In this document: in pieces, positions 8,796 to 17,632 of the stretch | How positions within the stretch are numbered: position 1 is the stretch's first letter | Layout of the letters: the number at the start of each line of letters is the position of its first letter | Assembly (NCBI GenBank): GCA_029262855.1 | Contig: JAJCYP010000086.1 | Span: forward strand, 1-64,000 | DNA from: Bacteroidota bacterium | Lineage (GTDB): Bacteria; Bacteroidota; Rhodothermia; Rhodothermales; UBA10348 | Reading direction: 5' to 3' | Length of the DNA stretch: 64,000 nucleotides | Notes under the pieces: model-generated | Databases searched by the model: none | What the model saw: only the letters and a program-made list of their open reading frames with translations | What the model was told of the DNA's origin: nothing | Program-made: the position numbers and the translations under genes

Positions 8796-8819
8796 CGGGC
8801 GAGGGTTCCTTCCTGTTTT

Positions 8820-9302
8820 ATGCTGAACGGCGTGAAACGAACGCTGCCCATCCTTCTTGCGGTACTGGCCCTTACCGGCTGCGATACGCAGAAAGCCATC
8901 AACCGTTTTGAGGACGACGCTGCACTGACGCCATCGGGCTACACGAGCACGGATCGTGACGGCGTGGTGGTGAGCCAGGACGACGACGACTGGCGAACCT
9001 CTCCGGGGTTCTTTGGGAAGGTCCGGGTTGATCCGGCCTACCCGAATCCGGTGCCCACAGGTATTGTCACGGTCCCGGTGAGTGTGCTTGAGTTCAATGC
9101 CGTCGGCGGTGGGCTCATTCTGCGGGCACGGGACTCGGCAGGTCGATTGGTCGCCGTTGACGAGATCCCCGACGCCTCCGATCCGGGCGGGTACATTTTT
9201 CAGTTCACGCCGGCCATTCTCGCGCGCACCGGGCTGATTCGACTCTTCGTTCTGGACCGCGTGGGGAATCTGGTCTCCTACGGGGATATCCAGGCCGGGT
9301 AG
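8820..9302 (+). CDS. Hypothetical lipoprotein
   Basis: A 160-residue protein with a lipoprotein signal (ILLAVLALTGC, lipobox LTGC), so it is expected to be anchored to a membrane, in this lineage often the outer membrane. The mature part is acidic (VSQDDDDW) and then beta-rich, with a VDPAYPNPVPTGIVTVPVSV stretch like the start of an immunoglobulin-like or sorting-type beta domain; I do not recognise a family. The ATG at 8820 lies only a few bases outside the insertion sequence and has no clear ribosome binding site, so a GTG at 8832 is an alternative start. The native promoter may have been displaced by the insertion. Confidence 0.75.
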   Translation: MLNGVKRTLPILLAVLALTGCDTQKAINRFEDDAALTPSGYTSTDRDGVVVSQDDDDWRTSPGFFGKVRVDPAYPNPVPTGIVTVPVSVLEFNAVGGGLILRARDSAGRLVAVDEIPDASDPGGYIFQFTPAILARTGLIRLFVLDRVGNLVSYGDIQAG

Positions 9303-9320
9303 CGGTCGGCACCGATGCGC

Positions 9321-10283
9321 TCAGAACCCTTCCGCGGCCAGCATTTCGGCCAATTCGGTGAAGAAGCCCTTGGAATCGAACTTGCTGCCGATCGATCGCC
9401 CGATTCCGATCTGCTGCGCGTGATCGGCCTCGAGCGTGCCCAGACACTCCCCCCAGACCGCGCTCGTGGCCGCCACGAATCCATCATTCGGGCCCTGGCG
9501 GCTGTAGAGCATGATGTTGAGGGGTGAAAGGATGGGATTGATCCCGATGCTGGTTCCCCGCCCGGCATAGGCCGCGTACGACCAGTAGCGGACGTCCGGG
9601 TGGTCGGGCACCTCGGGGTTGAACGTAGTGGTCACGTACTCCGGCGTCAGATCGCACACGGCTCGGTGGAAGTTGGCCGGAGTGCCTTCCATGGTCGCGT
9701 CGCTGACCCACTTGGCGGCATCGGTCATCAGGCTCTGCACTCGACCCGGCGTCTCGAGGACAATGTCCGCCAGAGCCGATCCCCGGTGCGGGGTGGCGAT
9801 GGTGATGAGGCTGGCCACCCGATCATGCAGACCGAGCCGGGAAATGAGGTAACGGGCGTCCAGTCCCCCCATGGAGTGGGCGATGAGGTTCACTTTTTCG
9901 GCCCGGGTCTCGACCAGAATTTCGTCGATCAGGGCTGCCCAATTCTCGGCACGAAACGGGATGGTGTGGTACGGAGAGACGTTGGGCGCGTAGGCCAGGA
10001 CGCCATGAGACCGCAGGTGCATGGCCTCATTGTGGAGGTGTCCGCCCCGGCGCAGAGACGCCAAGAGTCCGAAGCCGTGCATCATCACCACCGGATGCTG
10101 GACCGCAATCACGGGGGGCTGCGGGTACACCACGCGGCCCGCGATCCGCCGTATGGTTTCCTTGCCGATTTTCGAGACCGATCCGGCGATGGGATTGGTG
10201 GTCAGGGAGCGGTTGTCTGCCAAGGTTGCGTTACCAGAGTGGGGGTGTTCCAGCCAGAAACCAAAGGGTGGCTGCTGCGGCAA
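9321..10283 (-). CDS. Alpha/beta-hydrolase, esterase/lipase
   Basis: A 320-residue lipase-like hydrolase. The oxyanion region is VVMMHGFG (about 66-72), the nucleophile elbow is AHSMGG with S137, and probable acid and base residues are in GPNDGFV and EADHAQQIG. The fold resembles class I triacylglycerol lipases, but no secretion signal is visible, so a cytoplasmic or membrane-associated lipid or ester substrate is possible. The assumed ATG overlaps the end of the upstream polyprenol-kinase-like gene by 53 bp; a TTG at 10223 would avoid this. The order suggests co-transcription with that gene. Confidence 0.82.
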   Translation of the reverse strand: MPQQPPFGFWLEHPHSGNATLADNRSLTTNPIAGSVSKIGKETIRRIAGRVVYPQPPVIAVQHPVVMMHGFGLLASLRRGGHLHNEAMHLRSHGVLAYAPNVSPYHTIPFRAENWAALIDEILVETRAEKVNLIAHSMGGLDARYLISRLGLHDRVASLITIATPHRGSALADIVLETPGRVQSLMTDAAKWVSDATMEGTPANFHRAVCDLTPEYVTTTFNPEVPDHPDVRYWSYAAYAGRGTSIGINPILSPLNIMLYSRQGPNDGFVAATSAVWGECLGTLEADHAQQIGIGRSIGSKFDSKGFFTELAEMLAAEGF

Positions 10284-10854
10284 ACGGCAACAGGACGTTA
10301 TCGTTCAGTTTCAGGGGCGGAATCTCCGCGAGTGCGGCCACGACTACGGCCGCGAGCCGGTGCTCCAGGGGGAGACCCGGAAAGAGAAGCGCAGTCAGGG
10401 CACCGGTCACGAGGAACGCCAGGGTGCCCTCGACCGTCCTCGACGTGCCTGGCCACTTGATGTGCCCGACCTTGCGGCCCACCAGCGCCGCTCCGGCGTC
10501 CGCGATCATGGCGATCACCATGCCCGGCGCGGCGAACCGGGCCGGGAATACGAGGAGTAGCAGGAAGGCGGTGATCATCACCCAGGTGGCGCCGTTGAAG
10601 AACACGCGCTGCCCGTGCGAATCCCGCTCGTCGGGCCGCATCATGAAGCCCAGATTCCGCGACAGCCAGGCGCTCACAGCCGGGTTTTTCAGGCGGTATC
10701 GATCGAGCCACATGGCGCTCAGCGCGAGCGGCCCCAGGATCGCCAATCCGACCCACCGCTCCACCAGCACCATTCCGGCCGGTAAGAGCATGGCGGCGAT
10801 GTGCAGCGCCTTGCGCGCTATTTCGCCGGAGTAGGGAAGTGGATCCTGCGCCAT
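10231..10854 (-). CDS. Diacylglycerol/polyprenol kinase family membrane protein
   Basis: About 207 residues with several transmembrane helices, starting at MAQDPLPYSGEIARKALH. The IARKALH opening and the motif ADAGAALVGRKVGHIKWPGTSRTVEG match the SEC59/DGK1/VTE5 group (CTP-dependent dolichol, phytol or diacylglycerol kinases, related to CdsA). It probably phosphorylates a lipid alcohol in the inner membrane. The exact substrate is not readable. The start at 10854 is preferred over longer versions because the extension has no membrane character and runs antisense to the YjbR gene. Confidence 0.8.
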   Translation of the reverse strand: MAQDPLPYSGEIARKALHIAAMLLPAGMVLVERWVGLAILGPLALSAMWLDRYRLKNPAVSAWLSRNLGFMMRPDERDSHGQRVFFNGATWVMITAFLLLLVFPARFAAPGMVIAMIADAGAALVGRKVGHIKWPGTSRTVEGTLAFLVTGALTALLFPGLPLEHRLAAVVVAALAEIPPLKLNDNVLLPFAAAATLWFLAGTPPLW

Positions 10855-10950
10855 GGCCCGAAGATAGCGTGGCCGAGAAAGTGCTTCCGTGAAGTACGCA
10901 GAGGTTTCGCCGGGGCTTCGCCGCCACTCCGTACGCCCACAATCCGTAAG

Positions 10951-11346
10951 ATGGTGCGACCCAACCCGACAACCGGTCCCGTGACGCTGGAAGCCTTCCA
11001 CCAATTCGCCCACTCGTTTCCCGAAGTCACCGAGGACTTTCCATTCGGTCCAGACGTATTGGCTCTTCGTGTTCGCAAGAAAATTTGGGCGCTCAGCGCC
11101 ATCGACGAGGTGCCGTTTCGGGTCAATCTGAAATGCGATCCCGAACGCGCCGTGGAGCTCCGCGCGGAATACGAGGGCATTATCCCCGGGTACCACATGA
11201 ACAAGCAGCAGTGGAACACGGTTTACATGCAGTCGGATGTCCCGAATGATCTGCTGAAAGAACTCATCCAGCACTCCTGGGAACTGATCGTAGCCCGCAT
11301 GCCCAAAAAGGATCGCGAACCACTGATGGCCCAGCTGAACGCATGA
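10951..11346 (+). CDS. MmcQ/YjbR family protein
   Basis: A 131-residue protein of the YjbR/MmcQ family, which has a CyaY-like fold and is sometimes called DNA-binding; no precise role is known. Recognisable segments are FPEVTEDFPFGPDVLALRVRKKIWAL, the LKCDPERAVELRAEY strand-helix and the GYHMNKQQWNTV motif near residue 80. The ATG at 10951 is chosen because it gives the standard length. Its stop overlaps the start of the pseudouridine synthase gene by 4 bp (ATGA), implying translational coupling. Confidence 0.88.
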   Translation: MVRPNPTTGPVTLEAFHQFAHSFPEVTEDFPFGPDVLALRVRKKIWALSAIDEVPFRVNLKCDPERAVELRAEYEGIIPGYHMNKQQWNTVYMQSDVPNDLLKELIQHSWELIVARMPKKDREPLMAQLNA

Positions 11347-12011
11347 CACCCGATGTGATATACCTGGACAACCACCTGCTGGTTGTCAACAAGCCGCCCG
11401 GCATGCTCTCGCAGGAAGACGAGACCGGCGATTTTGACATTATCTCGTGGGCAAAGCAGTACCTGGCTGAGCGGTTCGACAAGCCCGGAAACGTGTTCGC
11501 GGGTCTGGTCCATCGGTTGGACAGGCCGGCCAGCGGGGTCATGCTGATCGCGCGGACTTCCAAGGCCGCCTCCCGGCTGGCGCAGACGTTCAAGGATCGC
11601 AAGGTCACCAAGTCGTACCTCGCGCTGGTTGAGGGTCTACCCGATGATCACGGGCGGGCGGAGGACTACCTGGCCAAGCGGGATCGCAAAGTCCGCGTGG
11701 TGCGGGCCACGCATCCGGAGGGCAAGAAGGCCGTGCTCGAATGGACGCTTCGAGGCTCAGTGGGGAAGCGCTCGCTGGTCGAGATAACCCTCGAAACAGG
11801 CCGGGCGCATCAGATTCGCGTGCAGATGTCGTCCCGGGGCTGGCCCATCTCAGGGGATCTTCGCTACAAGGCCAAGGAGGAGTTTGACGGCAAGAATTTG
11901 GCACTGCATGCCTGGAAGCTGGGCCTTGAACATCCGGTTCGGAAGGAGCCCATGCTCTGGACGGCGCCGCTCCGGCACCCGTGGCCCATGTGGGCACGCG
12001 AGCTGATCTGA
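11343..12011 (+). CDS. RluA-family pseudouridine synthase
   Basis: A 222-residue enzyme that isomerises uridine to pseudouridine in rRNA or tRNA. The catalytic motif is HRLDRPASGV with aspartate D60; the ETGRAHQIRVQM motif and the ALHAWKLGLEHP end are typical. It lacks an S4 domain and is short, resembling the RluA/TruC-like single-domain forms in Bacteroidota. The substrate site is not predictable. It is coupled by overlap to the YjbR gene and convergent with the small hypothetical gene downstream. Confidence 0.92.
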   Translation: MTPDVIYLDNHLLVVNKPPGMLSQEDETGDFDIISWAKQYLAERFDKPGNVFAGLVHRLDRPASGVMLIARTSKAASRLAQTFKDRKVTKSYLALVEGLPDDHGRAEDYLAKRDRKVRVVRATHPEGKKAVLEWTLRGSVGKRSLVEITLETGRAHQIRVQMSSRGWPISGDLRYKAKEEFDGKNLALHAWKLGLEHPVRKEPMLWTAPLRHPWPMWARELI

Positions 12012-12012
12012 A

Positions 12013-12306
12013 TCAGCCGGGGATGGTCAGGGCCTCAACGCCCCCTTTCATCTCCCGCGGCTCAGGCAGGACGCAGACTTCTTCGCCCCGAAACGGGTCT
12101 ACCACGACAGGGATGTAGTTGTACGTCCCGAAGTCCTTGGGCTTGCGACTCAACCTGACCGCCACAGCCTGTCTGAAACGCGCAAACGCCGCGGGTCCCA
12201 TCACGATGTAGCGGGCCTCGGAGCCGGCAGCCACCAGACCCTGCATACTCTGATCGATGAAGTCCAGGATGTCATCCTGGTCGGGCGAAAACTGAAGGAT
12301 GGTCAT
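12013..12306 (-). CDS. Hypothetical protein (97 aa)
   Basis: A small soluble protein without signal or membrane segment. It starts with MTILQFSPDQDDILDFIDQ, has an alternating helix and strand pattern (YIVMGPAAFARFRQAV, TYNYIPVVVDPFRGEEVCVLP) and ends beside the convergent pseudouridine synthase gene. The composition and codon use look coding. I do not recognise the family. It lies 12 bp downstream of the ABC ATPase gene and may be the last gene of that operon. Confidence 0.65.
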   Translation of the reverse strand: MTILQFSPDQDDILDFIDQSMQGLVAAGSEARYIVMGPAAFARFRQAVAVRLSRKPKDFGTYNYIPVVVDPFRGEEVCVLPEPREMKGGVEALTIPG

Positions 12307-12318
12307 GGTCCGCAGAAA

Positions 12319-13056
12319 CTAGGCGGTCGAGTCCGGCGCTGCTTCGTCCGGCGCAGCCGTATCCGGCACTTCCCCAAAAAAGGTACGGAGTTCCTCAAGG
12401 GTCTCGTCCGAGGTGGCGGCATCCGTGACGACCTTCCCGTGGTCGATGAGGGTGATCCGGTCGCAAAGATCGGTGACATGAACCAGATCGTGCGACGAGA
12501 TGAGCATCGTGGCGCCCGTGGCGGCGTGGAGGTCGCGCAGCAGTTGCTTCAGCCTTAGCTGACTCGGCGGGTCGAGGTTGGCGAAGGGCTCGTCCAGGAT
12601 CAGAAGCCGCGGACTGACGAACATCGCCGCCGTGATTCCAACCTTTTTGGCATTGCCCGTCGACAGATCCCGCAGGTACTTGTTCGCGTCTCCGTTGGTC
12701 GGCAGGAAGGTCCTGTACGGAGTCAGCGCCTGCTCGGCCTCCGCCCGGGAGAGTCCGTAGATGGTCCGGATGAAGTCCAGGAACTCGTCGCCCGACAGGT
12801 AATCGATCAGGAACCGCTGGTCCAGATACGAGCCGGTAAACTGCTTCCAGTCCGACCCGGAGATGGCCTTTCCATCGATCTGGATTTCGCCGGTGTCGGG
12901 TTCAATGAGGTCCAACAGCAGCCGCAGAAAGGTCGTTTTTCCTGCCCCGTTCGAGCCCACCAGACCGATAATTTCGCCTTCGGATGCCCGCCATTGAGGG
13001 ACTTCCAGGACGGTTTTTCCGTCATAGCGCTTGGTGACTTGCTCGATGTAAATCAT
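12319..13056 (-). CDS. ABC transporter ATP-binding protein
   Basis: A 245-residue ATPase. Walker A is GSNGAGKTTFLR, Walker B is LLILDEPFANLDP and the H-loop is ISSHDLVHVTD. The signature reads LSTGNAKKVGI and not LSGGQ, a form common in ATPases paired with DUF5687 permeases in Bacteroidota. The C-terminus is acidic and alanine-rich. Its ATG overlaps the stop of the permease gene by 4 bp, so the two clearly form a transporter. The exported substrate is unknown. Confidence 0.92.
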   Translation of the reverse strand: MIYIEQVTKRYDGKTVLEVPQWRASEGEIIGLVGSNGAGKTTFLRLLLDLIEPDTGEIQIDGKAISGSDWKQFTGSYLDQRFLIDYLSGDEFLDFIRTIYGLSRAEAEQALTPYRTFLPTNGDANKYLRDLSTGNAKKVGITAAMFVSPRLLILDEPFANLDPPSQLRLKQLLRDLHAATGATMLISSHDLVHVTDLCDRITLIDHGKVVTDAATSDETLEELRTFFGEVPDTAAPDEAAPDSTA

Positions 13057-14603
13057 GTCCGGATGGCGAATCCACTCAGCATGGCGTGCTTGCGGCGACT
13101 AACGCGACGGGCGTGTCGGCGGGTCCACAACTCGGTGGTCAGCAGTCCGAGAAGTCCGACACCGGCGAGAATGGACCAGGCCAGACTCGGCGTATCGCGA
13201 AACACGATCAAGAGGATGGTTGGCGGCACGGCCGTCGGAAGAAACCAGAGCCAATGCCTGGCCGAGAAGCCCTCATAGTTGAAGAAGCCTCCCGATTTTC
13301 CGAGGTCAACCCCATCCCGGTTGCGTGTGGCCAACTCCAGAATCACCTGCGTGGTGACGCCGGCATTGTAGAAGAGAAAGGCCACGTGCAGGGGAATCAG
13401 GTCAGGTCGGAAGACCATGAAGACGGGCAGGGACACGACAAAGAGCACCAGGCAGGAGCCCTGGAGAACGATGGTCTTCGATCGGGTCAACGTCCTGGTG
13501 TCCACAGCGCGAGCAAGGAGCCCCTCCATGTAATTGCTTTCCCACGAGAACATCAGTTGCCCGTAGTTGAGAGCGAACCCGCCCGATGCGAAGAGACCGA
13601 TCACCGCGCCCAGCGCCACACCGTCGAAAACGCCCGGACTGGCCAAAAGGAAAATCAAATAGACCGTCGAAAACATCAGCGACACCACCAGATAGTGTCG
13701 CGGACGTCGATTGCGCCACATGAGCCTGAGCTCGAGCCAGATCAGGTGGCCTGCGAGGTCCCATCGCTCAGCCAATTCGTGGAGCCGACCGGCCTCGGCA
13801 AGGGGCACGGCCGGAGGGTCTTCCCGACGCAGCGAATCGAGCAGCGCCCCGGAGGCCAGCAAGCCGGCCCCGACGACAACCGACAGGATGGAGGCGGCCA
13901 GCATCCAGGAAGGCCGGTGCATGTCGCCGAAGATGGCCAGTGAAAGGCTGCCCAACACGCCACCGCCGAGGTACTCATCGGTCAGGGTCAGTGCCAGCAG
14001 GGTGCCAAGACCCAAGAGGACCTTCCGCTCGTGATTGGTCAGCTGCGACCGGACGTAGATGTTGAGGAAGTTCGAAACCAGCAGGGCGCCAACGATCGCG
14101 GCCACCCATTGCACTGCTCCAAGGGCCCCGTAGATCGGCGCCAGGTGGCGCACTGCGTAGGGCACCGCAAAGATCAGCGGGAAGATGTTGTGTGCCGAGA
14201 ACACCGAGGCCGCACAGAAAAAGCCCACCAGCAACCAGCGGGGGAACGGCAGGTGGAGGAACGATTCCACCTGCACCTTGGGGGTTTTTTGCAGCAGGAA
14301 TCGCAGGAAGAACAGCCCCACCAGCGTGGAGACCGTGTGCCGGTCCACCAGCGCGTGGGTGGTCATACCTGCGCGGATTTCTTCGACGAAGACCGGCAGA
14401 AAGGCCCCGAGCGTGAAGAGCGTGAAGGCGATGTAGGCCCCGAACAGCGTCATGACGATGCTCGAACCCAGTTTTCCCTGCGCCTTGAAACTCCGGATTC
14501 TGAACTTGACCTGCTGCCGAATCAGGAGCGGCAGCAGCTTCCGAGCGCCCACCCGACTTCTGGGTCGAATGCGGCGGGAAGAATCAGAAGAGGAGTGGGG
14601 CAT
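13053..14603 (-). CDS. DUF5687 family ABC permease
   Basis: A 516-residue polytopic membrane protein with about ten to twelve hydrophobic helices, for example at IVMTLFGAYIAFTLFTLGAFLP and HYLVVSLMFSTVYLIFLLA. The conserved phrase GQLMFSWESNYMEGLLAR is characteristic of DUF5687, the membrane partner of the adjacent ATPase. The arginine-rich N-terminus (SSRRIRPRSRVGARK) is cytoplasmic. The family is thought to be an exporter related to gliding or envelope functions, but this is not proven. Confidence 0.87.
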   Translation of the reverse strand: MPHSSSDSSRRIRPRSRVGARKLLPLLIRQQVKFRIRSFKAQGKLGSSIVMTLFGAYIAFTLFTLGAFLPVFVEEIRAGMTTHALVDRHTVSTLVGLFFLRFLLQKTPKVQVESFLHLPFPRWLLVGFFCAASVFSAHNIFPLIFAVPYAVRHLAPIYGALGAVQWVAAIVGALLVSNFLNIYVRSQLTNHERKVLLGLGTLLALTLTDEYLGGGVLGSLSLAIFGDMHRPSWMLAASILSVVVGAGLLASGALLDSLRREDPPAVPLAEAGRLHELAERWDLAGHLIWLELRLMWRNRRPRHYLVVSLMFSTVYLIFLLASPGVFDGVALGAVIGLFASGGFALNYGQLMFSWESNYMEGLLARAVDTRTLTRSKTIVLQGSCLVLFVVSLPVFMVFRPDLIPLHVAFLFYNAGVTTQVILELATRNRDGVDLGKSGGFFNYEGFSARHWLWFLPTAVPPTILLIVFRDTPSLAWSILAGVGLLGLLTTELWTRRHARRVSRRKHAMLSGFAIRT

Positions 14604-14632
14604 TAAGCGGGATGGGCGTCCCGGCGAATCGC

Positions 14633-16822
14633 TCAGGCAAAAACGAAATCAATCTCGCGAGTCTCCGGGTTGGCTGACGCAACGACAACCTTCACGGGGT
14701 CCCCAAGCTTGAACCGGCGCCCTGAGTTACGACCCACCAGCATGTACGCCAGTTCGTCATACTCATAGTAATCGTCCGAGAGTTCGCGAACATGAACGAG
14801 CCCATCGACCAAGAGCTTGTTGAGCTCGACGAAGAGCCCGAATGAGGTGACACCGGAGATGACGCCCTCGAACGTATCGCCCACATGCTGCTGCATGTAC
14901 TCGACCTTCTTGAGCTTCACCGATTCCCGCTGCGCCTCATCGGCGACACGCTCCCGTTCGGAGAGATGCTCACATTGCCCCTTGAGCGTCGCGTAGTCGG
15001 GCCCGGGCTGGTCGGCCGCCAGTTGGCGGAGAATCCGGTGCGTGATCAGGTCCGGAAAACGCCGGATGGGGCTGGTGAAATGCGAGTAGTGCTTGAAGCC
15101 GAGTCCGAAGTGACCCTTCTCTTCGGGCGAGTACTTAGCCTTGGACATCGCCCGCAGGGCTGCCTGCTGGATGACCGGCTGTTCGGGCTTGCCTTCGGCG
15201 CTCCGCATGAGGCGGTTCAGTTCGGCGGGCTCAATGCTGCCGTCCTTTGATTCCACCGAGTAGCCGAAGCCGCGCACGTAGGCCACGAGTTGCTTGATGC
15301 GCTCCTGATCCGGGTCGTCGTGCGTCCGGTAGACACCTGCGCGCTTCGGTTTCGCCTTGATGATGTGACGCGCCACCGTCTGGTTGGCCAGCAGCATGAA
15401 CTCCTCGATGAGCCGATTGGCAGCGATCCGGTCCTTCCGGATCAGGTCGGTGACGATGCCGTTTTCATCCAGCACCACCCGGACTTCGGGGAGATCGAAA
15501 TCAATCGAGCCGTTCTTGAAGCGTCGACGGATGAGGTGGCCGGCCAGATCCCACATGCTCAGGATGCCGGCACGAACCTCGGCCGGCGGAGCCTTGGTGA
15601 CGCCGGGCGCATCGGCCCCGTAGGCCTTCGTCGGATCCTCCCCATCGATGACCGCTTGCGCCTGTTCATACGTCAGGCGCGCCTTGGAATGGATCACGCT
15701 CGGCGTGATTCTGTAGCCAAGCATCTTGGCATTCGAATCGAGTTCGAAGACACACGAATAAGTCAGCCGGTCCTCGTTCGGTCGAAGCGAGCAGAGATCA
15801 CCTGAAAGGCGATGGGGCAGCATCGGGATGACGCGATCCACCAGGTAGGTACTCGTTCCCCGGACGTACCCCGCCTTGTCGAGCTCGGAGCCCGGACGGA
15901 CATAGTGGCCCACGTCAGCGATGTGGACACCGACCTCCACCCGGCCGTTGCCAAGATCCTTCCAATGCAGGGCATCGTCGAAGTCCCGAGCGTCGATGGG
16001 GTCGATAGTGAACACGGTATGGTCGCGGAAGTCCTCGCGTCCCTTGAGATCCTTGGCGACGATCTTTGCCGAGGCCGCTTCGGCTTCCGCCAGCGCCTCC
16101 TCTGGGAAGTCGGCGTCAATCCCGACGCTCATGGCGAGCGCGAGCACGCGTGTAGCGGGGTCTTTCGAGGATCCGATGACTGTGAGAACACGGCCTTCCG
16201 GGGTGCTCTTGGGGTTTTCGTAGCGGTCGATGGATACCATCACCTTGTCGCCCTCGCTGGCGCCGCCCCAGTCGTCCTTGGCCACATAGACGTCGCGATT
16301 CAGCCGGCGATCGTCTGGGCGGACCGAGCCGAAGTGGCCGTGCCTGTGGAAGGTCCCGACCGTGGTTGGGCGTCCGCGTTCGATGACGGACAGGATCTGT
16401 GCTTCTCGACGTCGACCGTCTTTCGCCGGGGCATCCAGGCCGATCTCGACACGATCCCCGTCCAGGGCAACGCCCATCCGGCGGGATCCGACGAAGTATT
16501 CCTCGCCCTCGTCGTCAGTAACGAAGCCGAATCCATCGGCATGGGCACGGATTACACCCTGACGGATGTTGGCAGCGGGGCGGAATCCGAATCGGTTGCC
16601 GTCCTTGGCAAGCTTGCCCTCTTTGGCGAGGTCTTCCAAGATGTCCCGGCAGAGCTGGTATTCAGCCCGCTCCTTGATATCGAGCTTCTTGGCGATCTCC
16701 TTGGCGCGGAACGTCCGGCGGCCGTGGTTGGAGAGGAGTGAGAGTACGCGTTTCTGGAGGAACGATCTGGACCAATTTGATGGTGCGGACCGCCCTTTGT
16801 TGTTCTGTTTCTTTCTTGACAT
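14633..16822 (-). CDS. rnr: Ribonuclease R
   Basis: A 729-residue 3'-5' exoribonuclease of the RNB family that degrades structured RNA. In order: a basic N-terminus with a winged-helix segment (LSNHGRRTFRAKEIAKKL), cold-shock domains (QGVIRAHADGFGFV and GTFHRHGHFGSV), the RNB catalytic core with the metal-binding cluster IDPIDARDFDDAL, and a C-terminal S1 domain (GDTFEGVISGVTSFGLFVEL). The basic C-terminal tail of enterobacterial RNase R is absent. It abuts the stop of the upstream racemase gene directly, which suggests co-transcription. Confidence 0.96.
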   Translation of the reverse strand: MSRKKQNNKGRSAPSNWSRSFLQKRVLSLLSNHGRRTFRAKEIAKKLDIKERAEYQLCRDILEDLAKEGKLAKDGNRFGFRPAANIRQGVIRAHADGFGFVTDDEGEEYFVGSRRMGVALDGDRVEIGLDAPAKDGRRREAQILSVIERGRPTTVGTFHRHGHFGSVRPDDRRLNRDVYVAKDDWGGASEGDKVMVSIDRYENPKSTPEGRVLTVIGSSKDPATRVLALAMSVGIDADFPEEALAEAEAASAKIVAKDLKGREDFRDHTVFTIDPIDARDFDDALHWKDLGNGRVEVGVHIADVGHYVRPGSELDKAGYVRGTSTYLVDRVIPMLPHRLSGDLCSLRPNEDRLTYSCVFELDSNAKMLGYRITPSVIHSKARLTYEQAQAVIDGEDPTKAYGADAPGVTKAPPAEVRAGILSMWDLAGHLIRRRFKNGSIDFDLPEVRVVLDENGIVTDLIRKDRIAANRLIEEFMLLANQTVARHIIKAKPKRAGVYRTHDDPDQERIKQLVAYVRGFGYSVESKDGSIEPAELNRLMRSAEGKPEQPVIQQAALRAMSKAKYSPEEKGHFGLGFKHYSHFTSPIRRFPDLITHRILRQLAADQPGPDYATLKGQCEHLSERERVADEAQRESVKLKKVEYMQQHVGDTFEGVISGVTSFGLFVELNKLLVDGLVHVRELSDDYYEYDELAYMLVGRNSGRRFKLGDPVKVVVASANPETREIDFVFA

Positions 16823-17590
16823 TCAGTTCAGTGGAGCCAGTTTTTCCGGGGCTGCGGCTCGAATAAGTGCCCGGGCCAGAGCCGTGGTCGAATCGACCAC
16901 CGGGAGTCCGGCAAATGTGCGGCCTTTGATGGCCAGGGGCAGCTCGGTGCAGCCCAGAATGACGGCCTCGGCACCCGCTTCGCGGAGATGCTCGACGGCC
17001 AGGGAGAGGAGTTCTATTGCCTCCTCGGTGACGGGGGAGCTTTGACGTTTGATGCCAAAGTCCGCGTCGTAGAGTGCGCGGTGAATCAGGTTCTGCTGGA
17101 CCGCCTCATCAGGTATAATCGGCTGCAAGCCCTGCGCAGTAAGCGCCCGCTCGTACATGCCGTCCCGATACGTTCCGAGGGTGGCCAGGAGTCCGATGCG
17201 TCTGGCACCGGGAGCCGCCTCCGCGCAGAAGGCGGCCGTCTCGTCAATCAGATGGAACAGCCGGGCCTCGGGGTGTCGCTGGGCCAATCCGCTCGCCACT
17301 TTGGCCAGGATGGGCTCTGCATGCGCCGTGTTGCAGGGCATCCCCAGCACCAGACACCCGCTTTTCACGAGTTCGCTGGCGATCTCCAGAATGGCGCCAG
17401 ACGGATCAGGTGCGCCCCGGTCGAAGAGAAAGGCAGTCCGGTCCGGGATCAGCGCCGGAAGGGAAGCCAGTTGCAGGGAAACGTGTCCGGAATCACCTGC
17501 TGCGTTCGTGTGGGCCGTAATCCGGTCGGCGAGGTAGATCCCCGCATGGGGACCCATGCCCCCAATGATTCCAATAGTCGTTCTGTTCAT
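16823..17590 (-). CDS. Aspartate/glutamate racemase family protein
   Basis: A 255-residue cofactor-independent racemase of the Asp/Glu/hydantoin family. The two catalytic cysteines sit in GMPCNTAHA and ILGCTELPLA, and the opening TIGIIGGMGPHAG is the standard substrate-loop start. The spacing and lack of glutamate-racemase features favour aspartate racemase. D-aspartate could serve in peptidoglycan cross-bridges or as a signal, but this is inference. The gene is upstream of and adjacent to rnr and divergent from the P1 peptidase gene, with 42 bp between them. Confidence 0.88.
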   Translation of the reverse strand: MNRTTIGIIGGMGPHAGIYLADRITAHTNAAGDSGHVSLQLASLPALIPDRTAFLFDRGAPDPSGAILEIASELVKSGCLVLGMPCNTAHAEPILAKVASGLAQRHPEARLFHLIDETAAFCAEAAPGARRIGLLATLGTYRDGMYERALTAQGLQPIIPDEAVQQNLIHRALYDADFGIKRQSSPVTEEAIELLSLAVEHLREAGAEAVILGCTELPLAIKGRTFAGLPVVDSTTALARALIRAAAPEKLAPLN

Positions 17591-17632
17591 CCGGGTATAT
17601 TATGCCGACCACTGTTCCACCGGTCAGGCGTG

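Larger units (their letters stand above)
7087..8815. mobile_element. IS200/IS605-family insertion sequence (divergent tnpA/tnpB)
   Basis: The element carries a Y1 HUH transposase (TnpA, + strand) and a TnpB (- strand), transcribed away from each other as in IS605. Each end has the subterminal hairpin typical of the family: one overlapping the tnpB stop (7097-7117) and one overlapping the tnpA 3' end (8775-8788). No long terminal inverted repeats or target duplication are expected for this family. Ends are estimated from hairpin position and flanking gene limits, with perhaps 15 bp uncertainty on each side. Both ORFs keep all catalytic residues, so the copy may be active. It separates the BtuD-like ATPase from a divergent lipoprotein gene. 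Confidence 0.85.

Noticed and set aside
7201-8826. 541-codon frame on the + strand opposite tnpB
   Set aside because: It is antisense to a complete TnpB with all catalytic residues, and the translation shows no family pattern.
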